Origin: Margaritifera margaritifera
Taxonomy: Eukaryota; Mollusca; Bivalvia; Unionida; Margaritiferidae
Length of the DNA: 64,000 nt
NCBI GenBank assembly: GCA_029931535.1
Contig: JAQPZY010001558.1
Location: 186,001-250,000, forward strand
Direction of reading: 5' to 3'
Below are positions 22,991 through 35,821 of this stretch, piece after piece. Each line of letters opens with the position of its first letter. Position 1 is the stretch's first letter. The notes beneath the pieces are model-generated. The model ran no database searches, had not been told where the DNA came from, and saw only the letters and a list, made by a program, of their open reading frames with translations. The position numbers and the translations under genes were made by a program.

Positions 22991-23296
22991 TGTATATAGT
23001 AATTTTGACTTGCTATAGATACACTTAATTATGCTGCTTGTGGCAGCATTGAACATGTCAGTTACATTTTATGCTGGATTCTTCTTGAAAAAAAGGATAG
23101 GAAAGTCCATAATGTTGAACACTCAGAAAGCAACAAATTTTACCTTAGGTGCGAAACTGATATGACTATTCAAGGATAACGGATGAATAAGTGGTAATGT
23201 CAGTCTTCTGAATTCAGGTTTGAGAACATCAAAATGTATGTTGGTACTATCCATCGCTTCTGTGTTCTTGCTTATGTTGTGTTTCATTGGAATCTC

Positions 23297-23321
23297 TTTC
23301 TCTCTCTCTCTCTCTCTCTGC
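23297..23321 (+). repeat. (TC)n microsatellite
   Basis: Short TC dinucleotide run of about 25 bp within otherwise featureless intron. Confidence 0.85.
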
Positions 23322-24113
23322 ACACTTATATGCATACAGGTGGTAGCCCATGGTATAAACCTGAAGAGCATACCATAGTATTTCTATGGTATACTTTTTG
23401 ATTATCTATAAATAAACCAATAGGTAAGTTGTACAGAATCGACAGCGTAGCTATATTTTACAATTTCAGAAATGCTTTCTAAACTTTTAACTTAAATTAC
23501 TCTCGACGCTTACCATTCGTTAGCTTCTTGTCCTTTCCCCAGTATTGGTCGACATCCTTTTTTTGCCAAGACCTTTGGCTGGTAACAATATTATTCCCAT
23601 TTCATTGGAATTCAATCCAGATAAGAATTAAAGTTTATCATTTATTCTGCTACACATGTTGTTGAAGTAAAGTTAGCCCTCAGTTGTACAAATTACAGAG
23701 TCTTATCAAAATAAATTGTATCTTTTTTTCCGTACATCTACATGGGTTTCCTGCAAATGGTTGACAACCCATCACGCAAAATTAATTTGTGACCCCAGTC
23801 ATCCAATATATTGCTAGGTACACGATAGGTGCTGGTTAAAAACGCCCCCTTGTCTCTAGTACTCAGTGTCGTGAGTAATGAGGTGTTACTCTAACACCAT
23901 AATTTTCTTCCAACTCGAAGATGTAAGGTGGAAGAGCATTCCATTCCCCGATTGTTCTTGGAAAGAAACTAAATGTGTGTTAGTCAATCTAGCTCCTAAC
24001 TTGTATGGGCTTGTGCAGGTGGTAATGCCTGGATTTAGCTACAGGTACATAGTTTGGTAACTGTGCTACTGCTTCCTTGTTGTTGATGATTTTGTGAACA
24101 AGGTTCAATCTAC

Positions 24114-24319
24114 TTACTGTAAATCATAACATAGCATCATTAAATTTTTGCGGATGCAGTCAATACTGTATCTTAGCGACAGAACATTTTAGCTATTAGC
24201 TGATGTTTAATTCTATATTATATCATTTTTGGCCAATAAATAATATTTTTGCGAATATAGCTTCCTCGTAAAAGTCGCTAATATCTTTTTCTCTCAAAAG
24301 TTTTGTGATTTACAGTATT
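24114..24319. mobile_element. MITE-like element with TACTGTAAATCA termini
   Basis: Perfect 12-bp terminal inverted repeats, TACTGTAAATCA and TGATTTACAGTA, bound about 204 bp of non-coding sequence with internal TTTTGCGGAT and TTTTGCGAAT motifs. It fits a short non-autonomous DNA transposon. Only one copy was recognised in the window. Confidence 0.55.
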
Positions 24320-25979
24320 TTGTGCCCTATTTCAAGGGATGGTTATTGAAGACCTTCCAGTAATGCAGTGACTGTATCTATATTTCAACTGTACTGTCAT
24401 TTTATGAATCTTGTAGCTATTCATCGGACCATATGTATCTTTTGTATTTAACATAGTGGTAGGAATTCAATCCACAAGTTAGTTTTCCAAGGTAAGTCAA
24501 ACAACAGCAAGGAAGTTCTCTTTCTTGTTGTGTTCATAATATTTAAAAGATTACATCATAAAATCTGAGTGATCTCAATGACTGTTTTCCATGTGCTTTT
24601 CTCGTTTCAAACTGTGAGAGAGGTGGCATCATCCACTATGGCTGATCCGGGTTTTTTCAGAAGAAAATTATATGAATTTCGCAAAAAGAAATTCTGCTAT
24701 AAAGTGTTTGTTTGAGATTATCTGAGTATAAAACTTTGATATAATCTGGATGTACCCAGCGGTGAGTAAAAAAGTAAAAATATATTTATTCAAAAGTTCT
24801 GAAGTGTTAAAGACTTTTGAATAGCAATACCTTTTTCAAATGGAGGGAAAATCGAAATTCATTCATGAGAGCTCTCAGAAACAACGAATAGGTAAGATGC
24901 ACGTGAAGATGTCCTTGATGATATATCCTCAGTGTTCCTCTCTATTATCAACTGTGTGCTTTTGTTACAGCTTTTTGTTTCCTTTGTCTTGTGTCATGCA
25001 TTTGTCAAATTATTACATGTCCACGTGTCATTTGCATTGATTACCCATGCCCTGTCAAAACAGCAATGACATCAATCACAGACATCCATCTGTGGGTAGA
25101 TAAAATGTTAAGTCCACACTGGGCCTTATCATACAGAAATTTCCAATCTGAGCAAAGTGTAAACATATAACTCTTTCTGCTGCTTACTACTTTGCTTGCA
25201 AACTATGCAGAAAGTAATCCAGGCCCTGTTCAACACCACTGAGGAATATGCAAAAACTCAGTTGCAAGGCATCACAGAACATTTTAATTGGACAAACACC
25301 TGGACCAATGTATTTTTATCCTTACATGATTGAAGGAACAATATGGATTAGTTGATTCTAAATCCTGGCGAATACTTACTGTCTGCATGCCATGCATGCT
25401 ACGGAAATACACCTGGTCAAATCTATTACAAATTCAAAAAATAACTTTGTTCAGCGCATGATTGATGAAACAATATGGATGAGAAGAAACTATATAGCAT
25501 TTAATCATTTTTATATTTTTGTGCCATATATTGTGCCATATGCTAAAAACTTGAAAACTGGCAATTTCATGCAATATATGTAGTATGTTCATGCATTTTG
25601 CCGTGACATTTTTATATCTTTTATAAAGTACTCAAGATCAAATTGGATACCATTTACTGTGCAAAGGCATTGTCAGCTACGAGATTCATGCAAACAGGCA
25701 GAAAGCTTTAAATATCATTGTTTACACAATAACAGTGTTATCGGTACAAAATTAAATGTTTTGTTACATATTGTGCAGAACTCTAAACATATACCATTGA
25801 TTTCATTTCCTAACAATTTGAGCCAAATAGCATTATGCCAAGCCAAAAACAAAACACCTTACAAAAGTCAATGAAATAACCAAATATTTTTTTTCGCAAT
25901 TTTAGAATTTCAAGAGAGTAAAGAAGAAAAATGTGATCTGTTGTAGAATAATTCTTTCTGAACACTGCTAGATATTATT

Positions 25980-26500
25980 TTAGAATCTTGTGATAAATCT
26001 ACAAATTTATTAAGTCTATTGTTAAGTGTGGTTTTAAAAAGCTTATCTAAGCAACTAAGCAAAGTCTATATTTTTCAGGATTATCCAAGTCACCTTCCCA
26101 TTTACAAATCGGTCTAATAATACCTTCTAACCAGATTTGGATAAGGTTCCTGATAATTAAATACAAATCGACAACAAAAATTTTAAATATTACTTTTCAT
26201 ATACTTGTTTAGAATCATATGGTTTGTTGGAGTCTTAGAATTTTGCAGACACTTAACAGTCTCGAATTTCATGTTCAGTCAAGGATGAAATAAGTATTAC
26301 ATTGCCATCATCCAAATTAATACTAAGAACAAAACCAGAATCCTATATTGCAGGGTCAGGATTTAGATCCTTGAAGAAACTGTGTAGATGTTCTAATGTT
26401 ACATTTTTTTTTTCAGATGAAATATTTAAACGATTTAAAATCTTCCAAAAATATGTCCTTCTTTTACACTTCATTTTTCTGAAAAAACTATCATGTTTAT
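25980..26500 (-). pseudogene. Non-LTR retrotransposon (LINE) reverse transcriptase fragment
   Basis: Seen on the minus strand in shifting frames: FWKILNRLNISSEKKN then LEHLHSFFKDLNPDPA (about 26460-26340), LEGIIRPICKWEGDLDNPE (about 26130-26070) and TLLSCLDKLFKTTLNNRLN (about 26065-26000). These match the linker and the first conserved blocks of a CR1/jockey-group LINE reverse transcriptase: the W-x-x-G-x-I-x-P-I-x-K and LLSCLxKLF motifs. The catalytic FADD block is not found. It is frameshifted and inactive, and its limits are uncertain. Confidence 0.6.
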
Positions 26501-29055
26501 AAAAACAATATCAAGGTATTCTCCATCTGCATTTTTGTTTCTATGGATTTCCAACTAACATGTTAGTAGACAAACATGTGAATATTGCCTTAAATAAATT
26601 ATGTGATTGATATTTTGTCACTAATTTTATTTTGGAAATCGATTATTGCTGACAGTGACTTCATTAATTCCTGTTAGAGAGGCTCTTTGAAGAACCAAAT
26701 ACTTTGGATTCACCCTTTTCCTGTAAGCATAACAAGTGCTTTAGATCATTTTTGTTCTTACATTCATTCAAGATTCATTTAAATTTTCTTTGTAAGTTTG
26801 GCATGATGCATGAAATATCATGTGTTTTGTATTTCTTGGGTGAAAGGCTATTCTAAGTTGGAAGAACTTGTGCTGAACTCTTTTGCTTTTCTAATATATC
26901 CAATAAAATATGTTTAAAACAGAAAAAAAAAGCAAGTGCCATTTATCATTAACAACAACTGAAAACAGTAAATCATTACTCTAACTGCCAGCTGATGTTC
27001 ACATATTTATTATGTTGTCATATAAGAAAATATTCCTATGGTATGTATTTAGTTGAAGTTTAAAGCTTCCTTCATCAGCATGAAGTGTAGAATGCAGCTC
27101 CCCAAACATCCTCCTCCTGGCAATCATGTCCACCTCTTCTTTGTAAATAGAGATTCTCCAACATTACAGTCAATTGTACTATGCTTGAATGTTGTAAAAG
27201 AAACCACACATTTTGGGTTCGCAAAACATGATATTTTAGTCTTTATTGATTTTTTTTTATAGTTTTTTAAATCTGACAGAAGTTCTCCACAGATAGTAAA
27301 CATGGGGGGGTCGGGGGGTCTAACCTAGTGAATGGTTAGGGACAGGTCAACTCTTACTGCAGATCAGGACAATCGAGTGACATGAAGAAAATCTGCTTTC
27401 AGCTTCAATAAGCAAAATCTAATGAATATGTTATTTTATTATTATACAACACAATTTCAAAGACATTTGTATTTTTCTTTTCAATTCTGCATTCATCAAG
27501 GCACATATCTGAAAATTAAAAGACAACTCAGGAAATAATCTGCAAGCTATTTTGAAAGAAGTTCCAAGTATATGCACTGCAAAATAATTATTCTTTTTCT
27601 AGCAGAAGGTTTTTAAAACCATGCAGTAACTTTATTATGCTCCACTGATTTATTTATTTATTTATTTATTTGTGTTGTTGAAAGCATTAATGTAATAAGG
27701 TTTCAATTCAACATGTCTCATTAAAAATTTGTATGCATAACAAATTTGTTCCTTGCAAGAGAGCAATTTCAGACATTTTTTTTCTCTCAATAAATATTAA
27801 GATCACTAAGGAGAGACAGGATTATAGAAATCTCACGTCACATTTGCTTTTGATATGAACGAAAGCAAGGAAGCTATTGCAAGATAAAATAAAATACGGA
27901 TATAATCTTTTCAATGAAATAAACTTTCATAAAGCTGTTTTTGTAGCACATTTCTGGCACACATATTTCTGTGTGATTTCATTCTGGCACAGTTGTGGCA
28001 TTAACTTGGTTCATTTCTTGGGCTAAGATTTGGTTGTGGCACATACTGTTGAATAAAAGAGACCAGAGCATTTTCTGGCAAACTTGTGAAAAACAAATAT
28101 ATTTTCTGGCAAGAGTTTGTGTGCCAAAAGTGGGACAGAAGTGACACTAGTGGTACACCTCTGCACACTTCTGGCACACACTGATTTGTTTACCTCAACA
28201 CTGTCTCAACCCTGTGCAGAAGTTTACATTTCTGTAAATAATGTTCGACTTTATTTGATTGAGACAGATACAAGACAAGTTCCACATTTTTTAATTGTAA
28301 AAATCTATGATGGGATGAAATCATCTGTTACATGTATTAATAATAGTCTGCAGTTTAGCATTAGGTCAGCAGGTTTTAGTGGTCAGCAAAGTGCTGATAT
28401 CAGCAGACTGGTCAGTGGTTTAGCACAACCCATGAAATCAAAGCCTCCTATCATGCCCATATGTCCCTGGCATCAGTTTTACTAAACATCTCAAATTTTC
28501 TACCTTCAAATTGAAATTCTTTAAAAAAAAAATTGTCTACTTCTTGGTTTATAACAATTACTTTTTCTGGACCTTCAGCAGTCAATAACAATTGTGATCC
28601 AGTCATAATATCTTTAATTCTGAAAGGAGTTTTGCTTTACTGCTGAGGATGATTTCAGAATTATCTCAAATTGATGAATTCTTCAACTTTCTTTTCAGCT
28701 ATAGATCTTTCCTTGGTAAAATATTTTAAAATTAAAGGTATTTAAACCTATAACAAAAATATACAATTTTATAAGCATCATAAACAAGAACTGTGGAGAA
28801 ATTTTTAGAAATTTAGTGCAACCAGAATCAGATTACAAGATTACAAACAATTCTCACACTCAATCTCAGACTCAGGGCACAATTCTGACATCTGTTTGGC
28901 TAATGTCAAACCACTAACCATCAGCTGTTAGACCTTTCAGTTGAGTTTGAGTGTGAGAATTGTTTGTTAGTAAACTTGGGGCCAGGTCTGTACCAGATAT
29001 TTGAGGCTACAAGCATTCTACTTTTTTCATCAAGGTTCAAAAGTAAATTTTGTGG

Positions 29056-29388
29056 GATCGTGTTCTACAGATGTGTATGGACCTGGCTAGTCAAGCAATA
29101 ACACACTTGCTTTGTGTTCTACAGAGATGTATGGACCTGGCTCTAGTCAAGCAGTAACACACTTGCTTTGTGTTCTACAGACGTGTATGGATCTGGCTAG
29201 TCAAGCAGTAACACACTTGCTTTGTGTTCTACAGACATGTATGGACCTGGCTAGTCAAGCAGTAACACACTTGCTTTGTGTTCTACAGAGATGTATGGAC
29301 CTGGCTAGTCAAGCAGAAACACACTTGCTTTGTGTTCTACAGACGTGTATGGACCTGGCTAGTCAAGCAGTAACACACTTGCTTTGAA
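29056..29388 (+). repeat. 54-bp minisatellite, about six copies
   Basis: The unit begins TGTGTTCTACAGACGTG and includes GGACCTGGCTAGTCAAGC and AACACACTTGCTT. Copies at 29113, 29169, 29223, 29277 and 29331 are spaced 54 bp apart (56 for one pair). As 54 is a multiple of three, a 91-codon open frame arises across the array; it is not a gene. Confidence 0.92.
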
Positions 29389-30359
29389 CTTCTGCAGTCG
29401 CTAACTCTTAATTCTTCCATGATGACATGCACCATTGTTCGTAATTTCTTTTACAGAAGAATGGTTTGTTCAGGATGTGAATGACTTGTCCTTTTCTATA
29501 CTACTCTCCCGAAATTTTAAACTAGGCTGGTTGGTTTAAAAGTGCCACCAACCATACAAAAAGATTACAAAATAATATTTCAACAATATTTGTGTTATAC
29601 AAGTTTACGATGCAAACTGCTCTTTGATCGCAAGTGTTCATGAAAGTCCATCCTGGATGCAAGCAATCAAAACACCTCGTGGCTTTTCTAAAATCCTCCT
29701 TGAAAGTACATTGATGCAGTAATGCAGCATAAAAAGAGGGAAATCACCAAAAATGGCATAGAACTTGATTTTGATCTTAATTAGTTTGTTGCTACATCAT
29801 AACAACATTGATTCACTGCACAGTCTCAGCATTTACAAAATTGTGAGTCAAAATAGAATCATTCCAAAAACATTATGATACCTGGATGGGAATGTATTGC
29901 ACAAGTTAAGTAAAAGAAACTGTTCTAATGAGTTCATAAATGAAAAGAGAAACTTGGGAATGTTTCAGCCAAGAATAATTCATCCTGGTTGATAAGATTC
30001 CATAATGAGTGGCAAACAAGATACATGTACCAGGTACATGCAATGGCAGCTTATGTAGTATTTCCAAGTGTTTTTCTGATCACTGAAGGTAAGACCAAAG
30101 AATGTTCCAATTGGGATCCAATGTCAGAGGTTTCCTTTGGATTTTCTGGTTTTAGGTTCCAACTCAAAGTCCACATAAAATAAAGTCTGAAATTACAGAT
30201 GTGTAAATCAAAGTCACAAACTAATACTACTATCAAACCTTGAACTCAGGCTCATGAAGTGCTGCAAGTCAAGATTTGCCAAGTGAATTCCATGTTTAAT
30301 CAATAAAAGTTGCATATCAAATTTGGTTGAAATCCAATAATAATTAAAGGATTTATTGT

Positions 30360-30645
30360 ACAGAAGGAAAAGTGGGTGAGTCTGACAATCAGGGAATATA
30401 ACTATACTAGAAGATGATGTACCTTTAGCATGCTGAAAACCTAACTCACCAACATTGACAATTAAACTCAGCCGAGGTCTGATCAATATAAACCTACCTA
30501 CTAAAACAAGTTTTTTAAATCCTCTAAGAAGTAAGGCAAAAATAAAAGCGAATGGGTCTGACAATCAGGGGTGGTAACTCTACTAAATGATAATGTAGAA
30601 TGCTGACAATTAAACTCAGTCAAGAGCTAATCAGTCTCAAGCTAC
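30360..30645 (+). repeat. Imperfect direct repeat of a dispersed family
   Basis: GGGTCTGACAATCAGGG followed by ACTACTAGAAGATGATG-type sequence and GACAATTAAACTCAG occurs at about 30373-30475 and again at 30552-30620, about 180 bp apart. A diverged relative lies at about 49700-50000. No coding signal. Confidence 0.5.
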
Positions 30646-31491
30646 ATAACACATTGTTTTTTAAACCCAATAAAAATTACACGAATTCTTGTGAGAAAAG
30701 AAAGCGAATTTTCAGTTCAACACACAGGAAAATTTGGGGGAGGGTGGAAATTAATGAAGTACAGCCCTTGAACCAAAGATGCTGGAGTGTTACTTATATA
30801 GCTTGTAAATATATTTACCGAGATCATCATAATTCAATTGTACTTTGTTCAAGCTCTTATGCTCAAAGGTCAAGGCTACACTTACACATAGGAAGACCTA
30901 GATATACAATCTATGCTATATATTCTGATTAAATCAATGGAATTGAAGGAAATTTACCAAGTATGTGTTCAGAACTATTTTTGCCCTTGCAAATCAAAAC
31001 AGATTTTCTCATTTCCAGTTTGCAAGTGAAAATGCTGCAGTGGCTTGGTATTGAGAGTTTGATTACTATATTAATGATCCTTTCAAATTTGTCACATAAA
31101 GGGTAAAAATACTGAACTTGAGCAACTGCACTGGCTTGCCATCGCAAATCCCCTTGCTATTTTATTGCATAATCAACCTCTCTGCATACCCTCTACCCTT
31201 GTATTCACTCCCGACCCAAGAGAGTGACCTAGGGGTCATAATACAAACTCCATCTCATATATATGTATCTTCAGGGTATGACTGCATATATAAAGTCTGA
31301 TAAAAAAAAAATATTTGAAAATGTGAATTTTTTGTACATCTGACCTTTGACACTCTCTTAGGGTCTCCAGTGGCAGGGTGACTGCCCTCTTGCAGATGGC
31401 TACCATGATGGAAATATAACAACACATTTTTCTGCATTTTTAATTAGCAGATTGATGGAGATAAGGTAATGGACAGACAGACAGATTCGCT

Positions 31492-32476
31492 GGTCATTTA
31501 GGAGTCAATAAGACTTATCACAAGATCTTTAATCATTTTCATTGGCTGGAACTTAAAAGATGTTTCTAAATACTGCAGATCTTGTCACACTTGTCAAATG
31601 GTAGGAAAACCCAATCAGAAGATACCTAAGCCTCATCTGCAACCTATTCCTGCATTTGACAAACCATTTAGCAGAATAATGGAAGACTGTGTCGGTCCCT
31701 TACCTAAGACCAAATCAGGAAACCAATACTTGTTGACCATAAAGTGTGTGTCTACAAGATTTCCAGAGGCAATTCCTTTTAGAAATATTAAAACTAAAAC
31801 CATTTTAAAAGTTTCAGTAAAGTTTTTTACACTTGTTGGCCTTCCCAAATCTGTCAAGTCTGATCAAGGGTCAAATTTTATGTCTGGAATTTTCCAACAA
31901 GTTATGCATGAATTAGGCATTCAACAGTTTAAATCTTCTACCTGTCACCCTGAAAGTCAAGGGGTTTTGGAAAGATTTCATCAAACTTTGAAGAATATGA
32001 TACGGTCATATTGCTTTGACACAGGAAAGGATTGGGATGAGGGTATTCATTTGCTGTTGTTTGCAGTTAGGAGATCAGTTCAAGAATAATTGGGTTTTAG
32101 TCTTTTTGAACTGGTTTTTGGATATACTGTCCATGGACCACTGAAATTATTGAAAGTGAAACTTCTTTCAAATGAAGATTCAAAGATTAATCTTCTTGAC
32201 TATGTCTCTTTGTCAAAGGCTTGTGAAGTAGCAAGAACTAATCTTCACTCTACTCAGTCGAAAAGTAAATTAAGGTATGACAGAAATACAAAGAAAAGGA
32301 GTTCTCAGCCTGGTGATAAAGTTCTGGCTCTCTTGCCCATAATTCAAAATCCTCTTCAGGCTAAATTTGATGGTCCTTATACAGTTGAAAAGAAAGTAAA
32401 TGACTTAAATTATATCAAAAACACTCCTGGGAGGCAGAAACAGAAGTTGTACCTGTCCCACACAGCAAGGATGTAA
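31492..32476 (+). pseudogene. Integrase of the Gmr1-like element, broken
   Basis: The zinc-finger part is visible as GHLGVNKTYHKIFNHFHW, then, after a frameshift near 31560, CRSCHTCQM. The catalytic core follows: FSRIMEDCVGPLPK (first Asp), SDQGSNFMSG (second Asp), and ESQGVLERFHQ (Glu). The core frame ends at a TAA (32087) and the C-terminal part resumes at 32090 (FELVFGY, RYDRNTKKRSSQPGDKV, FDGPYTVEKK). All DDE residues are present, but a stop and a frameshift break the gene. Confidence 0.85.
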
Positions 32477-32589
32477 ATGATGGAATACAATCTGACTGTA
32501 GTGACTTTGGTTTAACCAATCTTCGAAATTCAGAAATATTAAACAAACTGGACTAGAAACTTTCACATCTGCAACAACAGGACAGAAAT

Positions 32590-33895
32590 GAACTAAAACG
32601 GCTATTACATGAGTATGAGCTCTTGTTTCCTGATGTTTCTACACAAACAAATAAAATCTATCATGACATTGATATTGTAGATTCTACACCTGTGAAACAG
32701 CATCCTCTCAGCAGGAATATTTGAAAAAAGAAATTCAATATTTACTAGAGAATGATTTTATAGAACCAAGTAAAAGTAACTGGAGTTCACCATGTATTCT
32801 TGTGCCTAAACCAGATAATACATTTTGCATGTGCACTGACTTTAAAATAGTCAAATGTTTCACCAAAACAGATTCATTTCCAATGCCAAGAATAGATGAT
32901 TGCATCGACAAAATTGGAAATGCGAAATATATACCAAGTTTGACCTTTTAAAAGGATTCTGGCAAATTCCACTCACTAAAAGAGAAAAAGAAATTTCAGC
33001 ATTTGCAACTCCAGATAGGTTTTAAATGAAAAATTCTCCAGGATCATTCCAACGTCTTATGAACAGGTTGACATCTGGTCTAGATAATTGTGACGTGTAC
33101 ATCAATGATGTCATTATCTACAACGACACCTGAGAAGATCACTTGGAAACCATTCAGAAATTCTTTGATCAAGTCTGTGATGCAAATCGGACGGTTAATT
33201 TATGCAAAAGTGAGTTTTGACATGCTTGTGTCACATTTTTAGGACATATTGTGGGACAAGGTCAAGTTAAACATGTAGAAGCTAAGGTCAAGGTTATCTC
33301 TGAATTCCCAGTGCCCAGTTGATTTTTAGGTATGGCTGGATATTATCGGAAATTTTGTTCAAATTTTTCCATAATTGCTGAACCTCTGACAAATTTATTG
33401 AGTAAGAAATCCAAGTTTTATTGGTCTGACAAATGTCAGGAATCTTTTGACGAATTAAAGGCCATACTTGAGAGTGCACCAGTTCTTTCAGCACCAAATT
33501 TCAGCCAATTTGTTCAAATGTGTGTTGATGCAAGTGATGTAAGAGTTGTAGTATTGATTCAAGACAATACAAATGGTGAGGATCATCCAGTGTGCTATTT
33601 TTCTTAAAAACTAAACAAGCACCAGAAAAATTATTCCACAATTGAGAAGAAATGTTTGGCTTTGATATTGGCTTTGCAACATTTTGAAGTGTATGTCAGT
33701 TCAGTTCTGTCTCCAATTGTTGTAGTCAGTGATTAAGTGATTACAATCCCCTTACTTTCATTAAACAAAATGAAAAATAAAAATCAAAGATTGTTGAGGT
33801 GGAGTTTAATGCTGCAAGAATACAACATTGACTTTAGACACATCAGAAGAAAAGATAATGTGATTGCAGATGCACTCTCATGCATATAGAGTACT
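32590..33895 (+). pseudogene. Reverse transcriptase and RNase H of the Gmr1-like element, broken
   Basis: RT pieces in order: LLHEYELLFPDVSTQTNK, LENDFIEPSKSNWSSPC, PMPRIDDCIDKIG, FWQIPLTKREKE, YINDVIIYN, FLGHIVGQGQ and FLGMAGYYRKF. The catalytic YxDD box reads YIND, with Asn for the first Asp. RNase H follows with QMCVDASD, NYSTIEKKCLALILAL, and ends RRKDNVIADAL. Several in-frame stops and frameshifts separate the pieces. The order and content are those of a gypsy-type pol end; no integrase follows. Confidence 0.85.
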
Positions 33896-34058
33896 ATATT
33901 GCTTTATTTTGTTTATATTTTGTGTAATTAAGCTGAGTGTCATTCATAAGACATCTTCCTATGTAATTTTGATTTTGATAGTATTATATGCATATTTGAC
34001 AAATATGTAAAAGAAAGCTTTATTGCATAAATCTTTTTCTTTATGACGGGAGGTAATA

Positions 34059-34705
34059 TGTATATTTAATCTATAATGTGTGTTTAAATTTTGTTCATGA
34101 TGGTAAGTTGTACTTTAGATTCTGGTAACTTGTAAACAGAATGTTTGCAAGCATTTGAGTTCAAGGTCAGTTTTGTTTACAGTTAGACTGGTTTTTTTTT
34201 CATTGGATTGCTTCACATCCTGTTATGATATAGGTCAAGTGAAAATGTGTATAAATAGGGATTTGGTAAACAAATAATTCATTCCTGTTTAAGATCAGGC
34301 ACAGGGAATCCATTTGTGATCAGAGTTTACACTGTGTCATTGAAATCAGATATAATTTGAGAGGAATTATTTATTTAATATATTCATTGTAATTACTAAA
34401 GTGCTCATTGACTTTTGAATTAATACATTACTTTGGACTTTTGTGAACTCATTGAAAGACATTCTGGATTGTATGATTGTGTTATATCAGGACATTCAAG
34501 ACTATTGAAACACATTCGGAACATTCCATATTTTGGACTTGTGATTAGGACATTTAGGATTATTTGGAATTTGATTCACTATATTGTAAGTATCTCTTGA
34601 ATTTCACTTTGTATTGTAAGGAAATAAATTGCTTGTTGATATTACTTACATTGTTGGTTTCACTTTCTTTCTATTACATATTTTTTAAGACCTAGAGTCG
34701 TAACA
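34059..34705 (+). repeat. 3' LTR of the Gmr1-like element
   Basis: About 647 bp, beginning TGTATATTT just after the purine-rich CGGGAGGTAA and ending GTCGTAACA (TG...CA ends). TATAAATAG at about 34250 may be the LTR promoter TATA box and AATAAATTGCTTG (about 34622) a polyadenylation signal. It matches the solo LTR at 11000-11666. Confidence 0.78.
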
Positions 34706-35581
34706 CATGCAAAGACTATAATCACTGGAGATCTGAAAAATCCAGAAGTGATATCTTTTACTTGTGAAAAAAGAGCTTATAATTAGAACAGCATGACTCA
34801 ATTATTCAAAGAATGAACACAAAAATGATCACCTGTCCAAAATTGTAATCAGGTGCAAACCAACAAAGATGCAAATGCCAAGGTGACCACATAAGCTTGC
34901 TCTATTATTCAAACAGTTAGGCTAAAAAAAATACATTCATCTTTCATTAAGAATGAATTTTTAATTTTTTTATATTATCCTTGTACTGTATTTATGTAAA
35001 ACATGCAAAGAACCTGTGGATGGTATTTTCTACAATTCAGGCCAAGAGGAAGACACAGGATGTTAAAATTTATGAAAAGGTGCTAGTGCATTTATTTACA
35101 ATTATAACAAACATTAATTGACATAGATATACTCTTCACTCACTCAACATATATAGCATAATAGCTGGCATTTGAATATTGCTTTCACATAGTGGTTTCC
35201 TCGACCATGCTGCTGCACATACATGCTGTTGAAGCCTTATTATTATAATGGTTTAAACAAGAGACTCAAGAGACTCCCTTTTTGTCCAACCCACCTTTTC
35301 ATACTTTAACATTGAACTTCATCTTAAAAACTATAACAGTCACCATAGTCAAGGGTGTGTAAGATGGACAGACATACAGATATGCACACAGATGTCAAGG
35401 TGGGCTTGACAAAAAGTGCCATCTTAAGACAAATGATCCTAATGAAGTGACTCTGTAGCTGAATCATGGTGATTATCACAAGTGGTGTCATAAAGCCATA
35501 ACAAAGCTTGATAAAGGAATACATTTCATTCGGCAGACTCTTGACAATCAGCCAATCATTTGCCTCGTGCAGATTGTTTAC

Positions 35582-35821
35582 CTTTACAGAATTCTGCAGG
35601 GGAGTCTGACAGGGAACCCTTCATCCCACTAGTAACATCTGACCATGCTATCACATTGCCAAGTTTCTTCTTGCAGCTCAATCGCAAGCTGTCGATTTCC
35701 TTCACGGTCAGCTCAGAGTCCCACAAGTTGAGCAGAGTCAACTGACCAATAAAAGATTCCACACTGGAAAAGTCACCGCCCAGGGAGTCCTGTTCTTGTC
35801 CAATGATAAACTCTCCACCGC
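35582..35821 (-). CDS. SVEP1-like: SVEP1-like exon: pentraxin domain, C-terminal part
   Basis: This 240-bp phase 1/1 exon encodes GGEFIIGQEQDSLGGDF, then ESFIGQLTLLNLWDSEL, and ends SPAEFCK. These are the calcium-loop (GQEQD) and final strands of a pentraxin fold. The acceptor is ATATGACCAG, the donor GTAAAC. The split codon joins it across a 25-kb intron to the first CCP exon (FCK-E-CPIP), so the pentraxin domain is followed directly by the CCP array. Confidence 0.87.

Larger units (their letters stand above)
31490..34705 (+). mobile_element. 5'-truncated Ty3/gypsy-type LTR retrotransposon with Gmr1-like gene order
   Basis: Seen: on the plus strand (antisense to the host gene), integrase (31492-32476), then reverse transcriptase (about 32590-33330), RNase H (about 33500-33890), a polypurine tract near 34047-34056 and an LTR (34059-34705). 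Known: ordinary Ty3/gypsy elements place integrase after RNase H; the Gmr1 clade places it before reverse transcriptase while its domains remain gypsy-like. Here the linker between integrase and RT is readable and RNase H runs directly to the polypurine tract and LTR, so the order is real. Gag, protease and 5' LTR are missing. Multiple stops and frameshifts make it inactive. Confidence 0.82.
10533..35581 (-). other. 25-kb intron between pentraxin and CCP exons, full of mobile elements
   Basis: The GTAAAC donor at 35581 and ATATTCCAG acceptor at 10533 bound this intron. It contains the solo LTR, Polinton-like remnant, SINE, AT microsatellites, MITE-like element, LINE fragment, 54-bp minisatellite and Gmr1-like retrotransposon annotated separately. 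In the remaining stretches (for example 10540-10990, 22995-24110, 24330-25900, 26550-29050, 29400-30200, 30650-31480 and 34710-35570) I see AT-rich sequence, small dispersed repeats and no supported gene. Confidence 0.75.

Noticed and set aside
28117..28485. 122-codon plus-strand frame as a gene
   Set aside because: No recognised domain, no splice or start context; the flanking minus-strand frame has an equally natural composition.
29112..29387. 91-codon plus-strand frame
   Set aside because: Translation of the 54-bp minisatellite.
31633..31857. 74-codon minus-strand frame
   Set aside because: Shadow of the integrase coding strand of the Gmr1-like element.
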